DNA of 64,000 nt from Hymenobacter cyanobacteriorum (lineage in GTDB: Bacteria; Bacteroidota; Bacteroidia; Cytophagales; Hymenobacteraceae), in assembly GCF_022631375.1 (NCBI RefSeq), contig NZ_JALBGC010000003.1, positions 310,001 to 374,000 on the forward strand, read 5' to 3'. Of this stretch, positions 10,970-18,995 are shown piece by piece; positions within the stretch are counted from its first letter, which is position 1; each line of letters starts with the position of its first letter. The translations under genes and the position numbers were made by a program. A model generated the notes under the pieces. That model made no database searches and was not told the DNA's origin. It saw only the letters and a program-made list of their open reading frames with translations.

Positions 10970-11303
10970 TAATAAACGGGAAGCCGGAAGATGTATTTTG
11001 CGGGTAAGGTAGGGTAAAATCCGCTTAAGTCAATAATAGCTGAGGGTAATTAGAAATTCCCATCCCAATGCAGTCCAACTTCGGCAAAGGGTGGCGGGGC
11101 CAGGGCTTCCCTGCCTGCTTTACCGGCGGGCCGCTTACTGGCCTGGGCAGGCACTTACCCAGTGAACAGTTTTTTCGAACGGACTGGTAAATTATGAACG
11201 TCGGATTGCCGTTTTCCGTTAACATACTAGCCGCCCGCACCCGCTCGTTTGGTCTGAAAAACGGCCTGTTAGGCGCTCCATTCACTCGTTCTATTTCTGT
11301 TTT
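10970..11303. other. Intergenic region without a gene
   Basis: This 334-bp stretch separates two divergent lipoprotein genes and must hold both promoters. No frame here looks coding. A patch of imperfect inverted repeats around 11090-11150 (GGCCAGGGC, GGCCTGGGC and TGCCTG elements) could fold, but no known RNA family is recognised. Confidence 0.5.
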
Positions 11304-11909
11304 ATGAACCGCATCACCCGATATCTGGCCCGTCCGGCGGCATTGGCCGCTACTGGCCTGCTTCTGCTGCTGGGCCCCAGTGGCTGCACCCCCGCCGCCC
11401 GTGTGGGCGTGACCAACGACTTCGACCACGCCGTTAATTTCCGGGCGTTTAAAACCTGGGCTTGGTACCCGCAGCAGCCCAAAGATGCCGAAGGCGGCCC
11501 CGCCAAAGGCTACGAATCGTTCCTCGACAAACGCATGCGTGCTGCTGTATCGGCCGAAATGGCCGCCAAGGGCCTGACTGAGGTGGCGGTGAACGCTGCT
11601 CCCGATATTTACGTGGCTTACAGTGCCCGCGTGGAAGACAAGCAGCAGGTATCGCCCTACTACAACGGCCTGGGCTACCCGTATGGCTACGGCTATGGCT
11701 ACTACGGCCGTGGCTACTCGCCCGTGACGCAGTACAAAGCCGGCACCGTGGTTATCGACATCGTGGATGCCCGCCGCAAGGAACTCGCCTGGCGCGGCAC
11801 CGGCCAGGCCCAGGTGAACCAGAACACCATTGACGAAGCCGAAACTCACCGCATTGTGAACGGCATTCTGAGCACCTACCCGCCGCAGGATAACAACGCC
11901 CGGCGTTAG
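11304..11909 (+). CDS. DUF4136-type lipoprotein, 201 aa
   Basis: ATG 11304 opens a signal peptide with lipobox G-P-S-G-C. The mature protein matches the DUF4136 pattern: 'FDHAVNFRAFKTWAW' near the start, 'ISTVSAEMAAKG'-like helices, 'PDIYVAYS', then a Tyr/Gly-rich loop (residues about 128-145), and 'GTVVIDIVDARRKELAWRGTGQ' near the end. DUF4136 proteins are common single-gene envelope lipoproteins in Bacteroidota and Proteobacteria with no established role. The Tyr-Gly loop is longer than usual. A terminator follows. Confidence 0.9.
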   Translation: MNRITRYLARPAALAATGLLLLLGPSGCTPAARVGVTNDFDHAVNFRAFKTWAWYPQQPKDAEGGPAKGYESFLDKRMRAAVSAEMAAKGLTEVAVNAAPDIYVAYSARVEDKQQVSPYYNGLGYPYGYGYGYYGRGYSPVTQYKAGTVVIDIVDARRKELAWRGTGQAQVNQNTIDEAETHRIVNGILSTYPPQDNNARR

Positions 11910-11936
11910 TAAACACTTGCCTGCCGCAACAAAAGA

Positions 11937-11964
11937 GCCCGCTCAGTTTGAGCGGGCTTTTTTG
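11937..11964. terminator. Terminator between the DUF4136 gene and lipA
   Basis: A 9-bp stem GCCCGCTCA / TGAGCGGGC with a 3-base loop is preceded by A4 and followed by T6. It can serve both convergent genes. Confidence 0.88.
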
Positions 11965-11985
11965 TTGCAGTTGCTATAATTGCAG

Positions 11986-12879
11986 TTAAACCGGCACGTT
12001 CACGTGGCGCTCGGCGTGGTAGGAACTGCGCACCAGCGGGCCGCTTTCCACGTACTTCAGGCCGCGGCGCAGGCCTTCTTCTTTGTAATGGGCAAACTGG
12101 TCGGGGGTAATGAATTCGGCTACGTCGAGGTGGCGCTTGGTGGGCTGCAGGTACTGGCCCAGCGTGAGGATGTCGAGGCCGTTGGCCACGAGGTCGTCCA
12201 TGGCCTGGTACAACTCGTCGGGCTTTTCGCCCAGGCCCAGCATGATGCCCGACTTGGTGCGGTGGCCAGCCAGCTTCGTGCGGCGGATTTGCTCCAGGCT
12301 GCGGTCGTAGCGGGCCTGCGGGCGCACGAGGCGGTAGAGGCTGCCCACGGTTTCGATGTTGTGCGAAATCACTTCCTGGCCGCCCGAAATCATCACGTCG
12401 AGCGCGTCCCAGTTGGCTTTCACATCCGGAATCAGGGTTTCGATGGTGGTACCGGGCGAGAGCTGCTTGGTGAAGACAACCGTGTCGCGCCACACGCTGG
12501 CGCCGCGGTCTTTCAGCTCGTCGCGGTTCACCGAGGTGATGACGGCGTGCTTCACTTTCATCAGGGCAATGGCTTCGGCCACGCGGCGGGGCTCGTCGAG
12601 GTCGTACTCGGTGGGGCGGCCGGTGGCCACGGCGCAAAACGAGCACGAGCGGGTGCAGATGTTGCCCAGAATCATGAACGTGGCCGTGCCGGCCCCCCAG
12701 CACTCGCCCATGTTGGGGCAGTTGCCGCTTTCGCAGATGGTGTGCAGCTTGTGCTCGTCGACGAGGCGGCGCACGGCGGCGTATTCTTCGCCCACGGGCA
12801 GCTTCACGCGCAGCCAGTCGGGCTTGCGGGGGCGGGCGGGGGCAGCCGTTTCGGGCTGGATAACGGGCAAGTCAATCAT
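11986..12879 (-). CDS. lipA: Lipoyl synthase
   Basis: LipA inserts two sulfurs into protein-bound octanoyl groups, making the lipoyl cofactor of GcvH and of 2-oxoacid dehydrogenases. The auxiliary cluster cysteines are C49, C54 and C60 ([12 protein letters not shown]), and the radical SAM cysteines are C75, C79 and C82 (CTRSCSFC). The C-terminal R-S-S-Y motif that closes the auxiliary cluster is present. Length (297 aa) is normal. Substrates for lipoylation are encoded nearby (gcvP partner GcvH, and an E2 for the E1 at 15995). An AT-rich repeat lies just before its start. No lipB is in the window. Confidence 0.97.
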   Translation of the reverse strand: MIDLPVIQPETAAPARPRKPDWLRVKLPVGEEYAAVRRLVDEHKLHTICESGNCPNMGECWGAGTATFMILGNICTRSCSFCAVATGRPTEYDLDEPRRVAEAIALMKVKHAVITSVNRDELKDRGASVWRDTVVFTKQLSPGTTIETLIPDVKANWDALDVMISGGQEVISHNIETVGSLYRLVRPQARYDRSLEQIRRTKLAGHRTKSGIMLGLGEKPDELYQAMDDLVANGLDILTLGQYLQPTKRHLDVAEFITPDQFAHYKEEGLRRGLKYVESGPLVRSSYHAERHVNVPV

Positions 12880-12885
12880 TGTTTC

Positions 12886-12918
12886 AATGAGGAATGAAGA
12901 ATGAGGAATGAAGAATTA
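12886..12918. repeat. AT-rich short-unit repeat in the lipA leader
   Basis: AATGAGGAATGAAGAATGAG continues with another GAATGAAGAATTA, so the unit is roughly GAATGA(A/G). Its GC content is far below that of the surroundings. The same kind of repeat forms the start of mnmD at 40681-40716. It occupies the lipA 5' leader. Confidence 0.75.
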
Positions 12919-12947
12919 CCTCTCGCCCACTCTGTACAGCGCATTAA

Positions 12948-12955
12948 CAAATTTA
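12948..12955 (-). promoter_or_regulatory. Possible lipA promoter -7 element
   Basis: Read on the minus strand the sequence is TAAATTTG, an exact TAnnTTTG match 69 bp before the lipA start codon. No good -33 element is seen. If used, the AT-rich repeat would lie in the transcribed leader. Confidence 0.45.
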
Positions 12956-13045
12956 CGGCACAAAAGGCTCATCATGGCTTTTGCGAGGCTTCATACTGCC
13001 TCAACGACCTCATTCCGCTTTCTCATTTTTTCATTAGGCGCGGCG

Positions 13046-13945
13046 CTACGAGCGGTGCCCGAAGTAGAGCGTGAGGTATACCGAAGGAAAAAACTGACGG
13101 TTGAGCTGGTCGCTGGACAGGTTAGGGTCGGGCGACAGAATGACCATGCGCTTGGTGAAGGCTTCAACCAGGAAACCCACTTCCAGCCCGGCCACGGCGT
13201 CGCGGTAGCGGCCGTACTCGAAGCTAAGTGCGCCGCGCAGGTGCGCGCCCGGCACCACTTTCGTCTGGCCGATGCCACTAAACAGCGGGCCGTGGTCGAG
13301 AATGGCCAACTCGACATTGTGCTTCGTGGGGTCGTACTGCTCGTTCACGATGTCATCGGTCGACAGATTGTACTGCTGCTGCCCCACGGCAAATGTGCGG
13401 TCGTACGTAATGTAGTAGGGCATGAGCAGGCCCACCGACGGGCCGGCGCTGGCCAGCACGTTCACTTGCACGCCCGCATCGGCAGCCTTGCGAAACAGCA
13501 CCCGCTGCAAGCCGAAAGAAGGCCGCAGCACAAACCCATAGTTGGTTTTGCTGGCGATGTAGCTGCCGCCCACGTAGGGATTGGTGACGCGCTGCTCCTT
13601 GGCATTTTTCAGCATCACGCCTTCCAGCATCCAGAAGCGCAGGTTGCGGTCGTCGAGCACGCGCGACGACCGGATGGACGCCCCGCCCAGCAGACCGCCC
13701 TGGGTGTTGAAGTTGACGCCGAATACGAACTCTTTGCGGTAAGACTGCTCGTCGGACGGGGCCGGCGGCACCGCAACCGTGCGCAGCGGTGCCTGTGCCT
13801 GCGCCGTGCCCACGGCCAGCAACAGGCCCACGGCGGCCACCGGCAGGCTACGCACAATGCAACGAAGAGCGCCCCGCAAGCGAACAAAACCGAATTGCTC
13901 CGGTGCAGAACCCCCGGCCGGGTGTAAATTAGCTACTGAAATCAT
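13046..13945 (-). CDS. Outer-membrane beta-barrel protein of unknown function, 299 aa
   Basis: A signal peptide is present (basic region, hydrophobic core, A-Q-A-Q-A), although the annotated ATG gives a long 50-residue leader, so a start further in (around residue 30) is possible. The mature chain has alternating polar/hydrophobic strands and Gly/Tyr-rich turns. It ends V-Y-L-T-L-Y-F-G-H-R-S, as expected for an outer-membrane barrel. It precedes lipA on the same strand with a gap of 167 bp. No family name can be given. Confidence 0.72.
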   Translation of the reverse strand: MISVANLHPAGGSAPEQFGFVRLRGALRCIVRSLPVAAVGLLLAVGTAQAQAPLRTVAVPPAPSDEQSYRKEFVFGVNFNTQGGLLGGASIRSSRVLDDRNLRFWMLEGVMLKNAKEQRVTNPYVGGSYIASKTNYGFVLRPSFGLQRVLFRKAADAGVQVNVLASAGPSVGLLMPYYITYDRTFAVGQQQYNLSTDDIVNEQYDPTKHNVELAILDHGPLFSGIGQTKVVPGAHLRGALSFEYGRYRDAVAGLEVGFLVEAFTKRMVILSPDPNLSSDQLNRQFFPSVYLTLYFGHRS

Positions 13946-13970
13946 GATGCCTTAAAGGTAACTATCTGAC

Positions 13971-14381
13971 TTGAAGAACACCGCCACCGCCCGCTACGCC
14001 GGCCACCTCCGCACCGAAGCTACGCACACCGCTTCGGGCAACGCAATTCAGACCGACGCCCCCGTGGACAACCACGGCCGGGGCGAGGCCTTCTCCCCCA
14101 CCGACCTCGTGAGCACGGCCCTGGGCTCGTGCATGATGACGGTGATGGGCATTGTGGCCGAGCGCCACAACTGGGACCTGGTAGGCAGCTCCTTTGCCGT
14201 GCTCAAGCACATGAGCACTGAGCCGCCGCGCCGCATTGCCCAGATTGACGTGACGTTTACCCTGCCTGCTACCCTGGCCCCGCAGGAACGCACCCTGCTG
14301 GAGCGGGCCGCCCACACCTGCCCGGTGGGCCTGAGCCTGCACCCGGACGTGCGGCAGAACATTGTGTTTGAGTATAAGTAG
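13971..14381 (+). CDS. OsmC/Ohr-family protein
   Basis: The 136-residue protein matches the OsmC fold: 'SPTDLVSTALGSCMMTVMGIVAE' holds the first redox Cys, and 'CPVGLSLHPDV' holds the second (about 48 residues later in this short form). OsmC proteins reduce organic hydroperoxides with thiols. The start is TTG 13971, since no ATG is close and the N-terminus K-N-T-A-T-A-R-Y fits the family. Its TAG stop lies in a perfect palindrome shared with the convergent ytxJ gene. A thiol role fits the nearby bacillithiol gene. Confidence 0.88.
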   Translation: MKNTATARYAGHLRTEATHTASGNAIQTDAPVDNHGRGEAFSPTDLVSTALGSCMMTVMGIVAERHNWDLVGSSFAVLKHMSTEPPRRIAQIDVTFTLPATLAPQERTLLERAAHTCPVGLSLHPDVRQNIVFEYK

Positions 14382-14454
14382 TGAATAAAATCTGTCGGTT
14401 GTCCTCCTGAGCTTGCACAAGCTCAGGAGGACAACCGACAGATTTTATTCACTA
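14379..14454. repeat. Perfect palindrome containing both convergent stop codons
   Basis: Arms of 37 bp (14379-14415 and 14418-14454) are perfectly complementary with a 2-base centre. The TAG stop of the osmC-like gene is the first triplet of the left arm. The TAG stop of ytxJ is the mirror triplet at the right end. The inner part CCTCCTGAGC recalls the palindrome family at 23871. It probably also works as a bidirectional terminator. Confidence 0.92.
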
Positions 14455-14793
14455 TTTCACAGCGGCCTGCACGTCGTTGAGGCGGATGCCCATGTGCGAA
14501 GCATCGTAAACGCATTCGCCATCCTTGATGAGCAACAGCTGCGGCGACTCGTGACGCACGCCGAACTGCTCGGCAATCTGGGCCGAAATGGGGCGAAAGC
14601 GCAGCAAATCGAGGTAGTAGATGGGTAGGGTCAGGCCGCTGTCGGCCCACTGGCGCTCAATTTTACCCTTGGCGGCAGCGCTGATGGAGCAGGTGGTGCT
14701 GTGCTTAAAAATAAGCACTGGCTGCTCGTGCGAGGCCTGAGCGAGTTCGGTGAGCTGTTCGGGTTGGGTGAGGGGAAGCCAGGGAGTGGACAT
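14452..14793 (-). CDS. ytxJ: Bacilliredoxin-like protein YtxJ
   Basis: The 113-residue protein has a thioredoxin-like fold with the motif F-K-H-S-T-T-C-S-I-S-A near residue 30, the signature of YtxJ (BrxC-type) monothiol bacilliredoxins. These remove bacillithiol from mixed disulfides on proteins. Bacillithiol synthase bshC is in the same window. The start is ATG 14793 (S-T-P-W-L-P); an upstream in-frame ATG at 14835 would add 14 residues and is less likely. Its stop lies in the palindrome shared with the osmC-like gene. Confidence 0.88.
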   Translation of the reverse strand: MSTPWLPLTQPEQLTELAQASHEQPVLIFKHSTTCSISAAAKGKIERQWADSGLTLPIYYLDLLRFRPISAQIAEQFGVRHESPQLLLIKDGECVYDASHMGIRLNDVQAAVK

Positions 14794-14895
14794 TCGGTAC
14801 TTGCTTAATTTATAGACGAGAAAACGCGGCAGCACCTGCTGCCGCGTTTGGGTATACTACAACAACCGGCGGGCAGTTGATTCCCGCCGGTATCC

Positions 14896-15216
14896 TCACT
14901 TCTTTTTTTCTTTTTTGGTTTCCGGGGCCGGTGGGCGCTGGATGGCCGTTTTGCGGCGCATGCCCAGCAGGCCGGGGGGCTGCACGTTGGGCGCGGTCCC
15001 GGTTTTGTAGTCGAGCTGGGGGTTGGTGGCCGGGCGGGGCTCGTTGCTGGCCCCGCGCTTAAGGCGGTCGGGCGTCACATCGAGGTGGCTGTCTTTATAG
15101 GGCGACTCGGTGGCGCGGGCCTCGCGCAGGGCGCGGCGGTTAGCCGCCCGAATGCGGCCGGGCTTTTCCTTCACAATCTGGGCCTGGGCGGCTGGTGCTG
15201 CCAACCATAGCAGCAT
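14896..15216 (-). CDS. Small secreted basic protein, about 106 aa
   Basis: ATG 15216 gives a short hydrophobic leader ending A-A-Q-A. A Lys/Arg-rich mature chain follows, with 'KEKPGRIRAANRRALREARATES', Pro-rich segments and a poly-Lys tail. It is low complexity, with no family. The frame stays open upstream through the end of the next gene (15245), so the real start could be a little further out; ATG 15216 is the closest good codon. It probably forms a unit with the lipoprotein gene before it. It resembles the basic secreted proteins at 24-26 kb in composition only. Confidence 0.6.
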   Translation of the reverse strand: MLLWLAAPAAQAQIVKEKPGRIRAANRRALREARATESPYKDSHLDVTPDRLKRGASNEPRPATNPQLDYKTGTAPNVQPPGLLGMRRKTAIQRPPAPETKKEKKK

Positions 15217-15244
15217 CAGAAATCCAGCTACCCAGCTTATTCGG

Positions 15245-15913
15245 CTACGGCTTGCCCGTGGGGCCAGCACCAGGCGCGGCCGGTGGGCCGCCGGGGCCGG
15301 CATCAGGCGCGGCGGGCGGGCCTCCGGGGGCTGCATCGCGGGCCGGCGCATCGTCGGGCTCGGGCTTGGGCTGCTTGGGCGCGGGCCGGTGGTCGGGGCT
15401 GTAGTTGGGTTTTGCATGGAGGCCGAATTTGAAAAAATTGCGGATAGAATCGATGGGATGGAAACCCTTGCGCTGCTTGTGGATTTTGCGGCGGTTCAGC
15501 TTCGGTTTCTTCATCATCTGGTGCTTGTCGTAGCGCACCGTGGAGCGCTCGGGCAGCGTGCCAGTGGCCGCCGCCGTGGGCGTGGCCGAAGCCAGGGGCG
15601 CGCCCGAAGGCGTGGATACATCGGTGGCGGCCTCGGGCGCCCCGCCGTTGTTGGCATCCTTCTTCTTACTCGACCCGAATAAGCCGCCCAGTAGGCCGGT
15701 TTTCTGGCCGCTGTTAGCCTGGGCCTCTTTGGCGCGGGCTTCTTTGGCCTTCTTTTCCGCTTTTTGCTGGGCGATGAACTGCTTGGAAGGCTTGGGCGTG
15801 GGCAGGCGGTAGGGGTGCACCACCTTGTGGTAGAGGCTGCAGCTACTCAGCCCGGCCACCAGCAGCACGCCAAGCATTAACGAAAAAAAAGGAGCGAAGA
15901 AGCGTTGTTTCAC
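15245..15913 (-). CDS. Lys/Pro-rich lipoprotein, 222 aa
   Basis: A signal peptide with lipobox L-S-S-C opens the protein. Residues about 45-75 are Lys/Ala/Glu-rich and probably helical. A Gly-Gly-Leu-Phe-Gly segment and a Ser/Thr/Ala linker follow, then a basic helix around 135-170 with 'KKPKLNRRKIHKQRKGFHPID'. The tail is (G-G-P-P-A-A-P)-type repeats to the end. It is of unknown function and may bind cell wall or polyanions, judging by charge. It ends about 30 bp before the next gene on the same strand. Confidence 0.75.
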   Translation of the reverse strand: MKQRFFAPFFSLMLGVLLVAGLSSCSLYHKVVHPYRLPTPKPSKQFIAQQKAEKKAKEARAKEAQANSGQKTGLLGGLFGSSKKKDANNGGAPEAATDVSTPSGAPLASATPTAAATGTLPERSTVRYDKHQMMKKPKLNRRKIHKQRKGFHPIDSIRNFFKFGLHAKPNYSPDHRPAPKQPKPEPDDAPARDAAPGGPPAAPDAGPGGPPAAPGAGPTGKP

Positions 15914-15994
15914 TGCGGGTTGGGCCGAAGCTCAAGGTACGTAATATAGCCATGCGGCGGACGCGCGAAAACCGCGCCAACCTCGCGGGCCGGG

Positions 15995-18052
15995 CTAGTA
16001 GTTGCGCAGGGCCTGCACCTGCTCGCGCAGGCGCTGCTGCGGCAGAAAGGCGGCCTCCAGCGGCGGCGCAAACGGAATGGCGGTATCGAGCGAGGCCACG
16101 CGGCGCACGGGCGCATCGAGGTGCTCGAAGCAGTTTTCGCCAATCCAAGCCGCGATTTCGCCGCCGATACCGCCGGTCATGGTGTCTTCGTGCAGGATGA
16201 GGACGCGGCCGTTTTTCTCCACCGTGCGGCGCACCGCTTCTTGGTCCCAGGGCAGCAGGGTGCGCAGGTCGAGGATGTCGGCCGACACGCCCAGGTCCTG
16301 GCAGGTTTGCAGGGCCCAGCGCACGCCCATGCCGTAGGTGATGATGCTTAGCTCATCGCCTTCGGCGGCCAGCGCCGCCTGGCCGATGGGCGTGGTGTAG
16401 TAGGCTTCGGGTACCGGGCCGGTGAGGCTGCGGTAGAGCATCTTGTGCTCGAAATACAACACCGGGTTGGGGTCCTCAAACGCGGCGCAGAGCAGGCCTT
16501 TGGCATCGTGCGGGTTGCTGGGGTATACCACCTTCAGGCCGGGCACGTGCGTGAACCACGCCTCGTTGCTCTGGGAGTGGAACGGGCCGGCGGCCGAGCC
16601 CGCGCCGGTGGGCATGCGCACCACCACATCAGCGTTCTGGCCCCAGCGGTAGTGGCTCTTGGCCAGGTTGTTCACAATCTGGTTGAAGCCGCAGGTGACG
16701 AAATCGGCAAACTGCATTTCCACCATGGCCTTCTTCCGCTTGATGCTCAGGCCCAGCCCGATGCCCACGATGGCCGACTCGCACAGCGGCGTGTTGCGCA
16801 CCCGGGCCTTGCCAAATTCGGCCACGAAGCCTTCCGTGATTTTGAACACCCCACCGTAATCAGCAATGTCCTGGCCCATGAGCACCAGCTCGGGGTAACG
16901 CTCCATGCTCTGCTTCAGGCCTTCCTGAATGGCATCGATGAAGCGGACCTCCTTCGTCGGAGTTAAAAGTGAAGAGTTAAAAGTTGGAGCACTTTCCGAA
17001 CCTTTTAACTCTTCACTTTTAACTTTTAACTGCAGCGAGGCATCCGGCGTGAAGGGCTGGTACATGTCGGCAATTTCCTCCGCGATGTCGGCCGTGGGCA
17101 TGGGGGCGGCGTCGGCTTCCTGCAGGCCGGCTTCGATGGCGGCCTTGATTTTCTCGCGGATGCCGTGCTTGGCCGTTTCGGTGAGGATGCCTTCGGCCAG
17201 CAGCCACTTCTCGTAGTTCTCCACCGGGTCTTTGGCGGCCCACTCTTCCATCAGGCTCTGGGGCACGTACTTGGTGCCGCTGGCTTCCTCGTGGCCGCGC
17301 ATGCGGAACGTGAGGGCCTCCACCAGCACCGGGCGCGGGTTCTGGCGCATATCCTCGGCCAGGCGCTTGATGGTGGTGTACACGTCGAGCACGTTGTTGC
17401 CGTCGACCTGCACGGCCTCCATGCCGTAGGCGGGGCCTTTGTCGACGAACGATTTGAAGCGGAACTGCTCGTTGCTGGGCGTGCTCAGGCCGTAGCCGTT
17501 GTTTTCGATGATGAAGATGACCGGCAACTGCCACACGGCGGCCACGTTCAGGGCCTCGTGGAAGTCGCCTTCGCTGGCGCCGCCGTCGCCGCTGTAGGTC
17601 ACGGTCACTTTCGGGTTCTTGTCGAGCACGTCGGCCAGGGCAATGCCGCCGGCCACGGCCAGCTGCGGGCCAAGGTGCGAAATCATGCCCACGATGTGGT
17701 GCTCGTTGGTGCCGAAGTGGAAGCTGCGGTCGCGGCCCTTGGTGAAGCCCAGGCGCTTGCCCTGCCACTGCGCAAACAGGCGGCCCAGCGGCACCTCGCG
17801 CCCCGTGAACACGCCCAGGTTGCGGTGCAGCGGCAGAATGTACTCGTCGGCGTCCAGCGCCAGGGTGCTGCCCACCGAAATGGCCTCCTGCCCGATGCCC
17901 GAAAACCACTTGCTCACCTTGCCCTGGCGCAGCAGAATCAGCATTTTTTCCTCAATCAGCCGCGGGCGTAGCAGGTGCTGGTAGAGGTGCAGCAGGGTTT
18001 CGTTGGTGAGGTCCTGGCGGTCGAAGGCCAAAGCGGTGGCGGTGGGAGTCAT
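15995..18052 (-). CDS. 2-oxoacid dehydrogenase E1, alpha and beta subunits fused
   Basis: The 685-residue fusion decarboxylates a 2-oxo acid with thiamine diphosphate and passes the acyl group to lipoyl-E2. Residues 1-335 are the alpha part, with the ThDP motif GDGGASEGDFHEALN at 155-169. Residues about 367-685 are the beta part ('PTGAGSAAGPFHSQSNEAWF'). Branched-chain 2-oxoacids or pyruvate are the likely substrates; the two cannot be told apart here. The linker (residues 343-364) is encoded by an AT-rich palindrome in the same frame. ATG 18052 is chosen because it opens the conserved part and lies 28 bp after a TACCTTTG element. E2 and E3 are not in the window. Confidence 0.92.
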   Translation of the reverse strand: MTPTATALAFDRQDLTNETLLHLYQHLLRPRLIEEKMLILLRQGKVSKWFSGIGQEAISVGSTLALDADEYILPLHRNLGVFTGREVPLGRLFAQWQGKRLGFTKGRDRSFHFGTNEHHIVGMISHLGPQLAVAGGIALADVLDKNPKVTVTYSGDGGASEGDFHEALNVAAVWQLPVIFIIENNGYGLSTPSNEQFRFKSFVDKGPAYGMEAVQVDGNNVLDVYTTIKRLAEDMRQNPRPVLVEALTFRMRGHEEASGTKYVPQSLMEEWAAKDPVENYEKWLLAEGILTETAKHGIREKIKAAIEAGLQEADAAPMPTADIAEEIADMYQPFTPDASLQLKVKSEELKGSESAPTFNSSLLTPTKEVRFIDAIQEGLKQSMERYPELVLMGQDIADYGGVFKITEGFVAEFGKARVRNTPLCESAIVGIGLGLSIKRKKAMVEMQFADFVTCGFNQIVNNLAKSHYRWGQNADVVVRMPTGAGSAAGPFHSQSNEAWFTHVPGLKVVYPSNPHDAKGLLCAAFEDPNPVLYFEHKMLYRSLTGPVPEAYYTTPIGQAALAAEGDELSIITYGMGVRWALQTCQDLGVSADILDLRTLLPWDQEAVRRTVEKNGRVLILHEDTMTGGIGGEIAAWIGENCFEHLDAPVRRVASLDTAIPFAPPLEAAFLPQQRLREQVQALRNY
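16961..17024. repeat. AT-rich palindrome inside the E1 gene
   Basis: Perfect 23-bp arms (16961-16983, 17002-17024) contain GTTAAAAGTGAAGAGTTAAA. They enclose an 18-base loop and are followed by another TTTTAAC. GC is about 35% while the flanks are near 65%. It is read in frame as residues 343-364 (with S-E-E-L-K and N-S-S-L-L-T). Confidence 0.93.
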
Positions 18053-18079
18053 GGGGAAAAAACGGGTGGGTTGGGCGGG

Positions 18080-18087
18080 CAAAGGTA
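18080..18087 (-). promoter_or_regulatory. E1 gene promoter -7 element
   Basis: The minus strand reads TACCTTTG, an exact TAnnTTTG match, 28 bp before the ATG at 18052. This supports that ATG over the longer open frame upstream. No clear -33 motif is seen. Confidence 0.55.
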
Positions 18088-18169
18088 GCGGGCGCGGGCC
18101 TGCTGTCAGGCCCTGCTTCCCTCCCCGGCCAACCGGCATCCCCCTACCAGCATCGGCTACCGCCAGCCG

Positions 18170-18742
18170 CTAGCGGTTGAGCTCGATGTCGAACCGGCCT
18201 TCGGTTATGCGCACCTGGGCTGGGAAGCCGGCGACCCGGGGCGCATCCGGGGTGAGACTGGCGTGTAGCTCGAACCGGCCGGCCACTACCGGGTGCGCGC
18301 CTGTGGTATCGAGGCGGGTGATGATGAGCGTACCGATGCCGGCCGCGTAGGCCCGCTCGCGGGTGCCGGTGGCCAGCGCGGCGGTGCGGCCCGCCGGTTC
18401 GGCCGGGCCGCCCAGCGCGTACACGCTGGGGCCGTTAACGCGCGTGGCGCGCAGCGAAACGGTGGTAATCGGTCCTTCAACCTGCAGGCGCCGGAAGGCA
18501 TCGAGGCGCAGCTCGCCGTGGTAATAGCGGGCGGTGGGCGTAAGCACGCGGCCGTCGAGGGTGCGGGAGTTGCTGGCTTCCCAGGGCTGGCCATTCACGC
18601 GGCAGCCGAAGGTATTGGCCCCTATCCGGCTTTCGGCGGGCAGGTGCACCGGCGGCAGCGTGGGGTAGAGGTCGGCGGTGGCATCTTCGCAGCTGGCCAG
18701 CAGCGGGAGGAGCGGCAGCAGCAGGAGTAGGCGTTTGGACAT
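18170..18742 (-). CDS. Lipoprotein of DUF6252-like type, 190 aa
   Basis: A Leu-rich signal peptide ends in lipobox L-A-S-C. The early part of the mature protein reads 'GANTFGCRVNGQPW', the pattern seen at the start of DUF6252-type Bacteroidota lipoproteins. The remainder is beta-rich with Thr/Val strands and ends R-F-D-I-E-L-N. It is probably an outer-membrane lipoprotein of unknown role. A TACCTTTC-like element (minus strand, about 18778-18785) may be its promoter. It is divergent from the SusC-like gene. Confidence 0.72.
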   Translation of the reverse strand: MSKRLLLLLPLLPLLASCEDATADLYPTLPPVHLPAESRIGANTFGCRVNGQPWEASNSRTLDGRVLTPTARYYHGELRLDAFRRLQVEGPITTVSLRATRVNGPSVYALGGPAEPAGRTAALATGTRERAYAAGIGTLIITRLDTTGAHPVVAGRFELHASLTPDAPRVAGFPAQVRITEGRFDIELNR

Positions 18743-18932
18743 GGGAAGCGGCGGAAGAAGAGGTGTGGATGAGGGCGAAAGGTAACGGTTTGGGCTGACT
18801 TTGCGGAGCTCGCCCGGTGCTTATGGCCAACAGAATCGGGGTGCCCCGCTGCGCTGGTGGCGGGGCGGCCGGCGAAGCCGGCGGCGGTGGGAATGCCCGA
18901 CTCGGAGTGGCATCTGCAGGCAGGTATCGGGC

Positions 18933-18964
18933 TTGAAGCACTGCCGGCACCCGTTGTAGCTTTG
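18933..18964 (+). promoter_or_regulatory. Promoter of the SusC-like gene
   Basis: TTG at 18933-18935 and TAGCTTTG at 18957-18964 are separated by 21 bp, close to the Bacteroidota TTG/TAnnTTTG arrangement. The ATG follows at 18996. Confidence 0.6.
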
Positions 18965-18995
18965 ACGCCTCCTTTCCGCTTCCTGCTTTCTGCTG

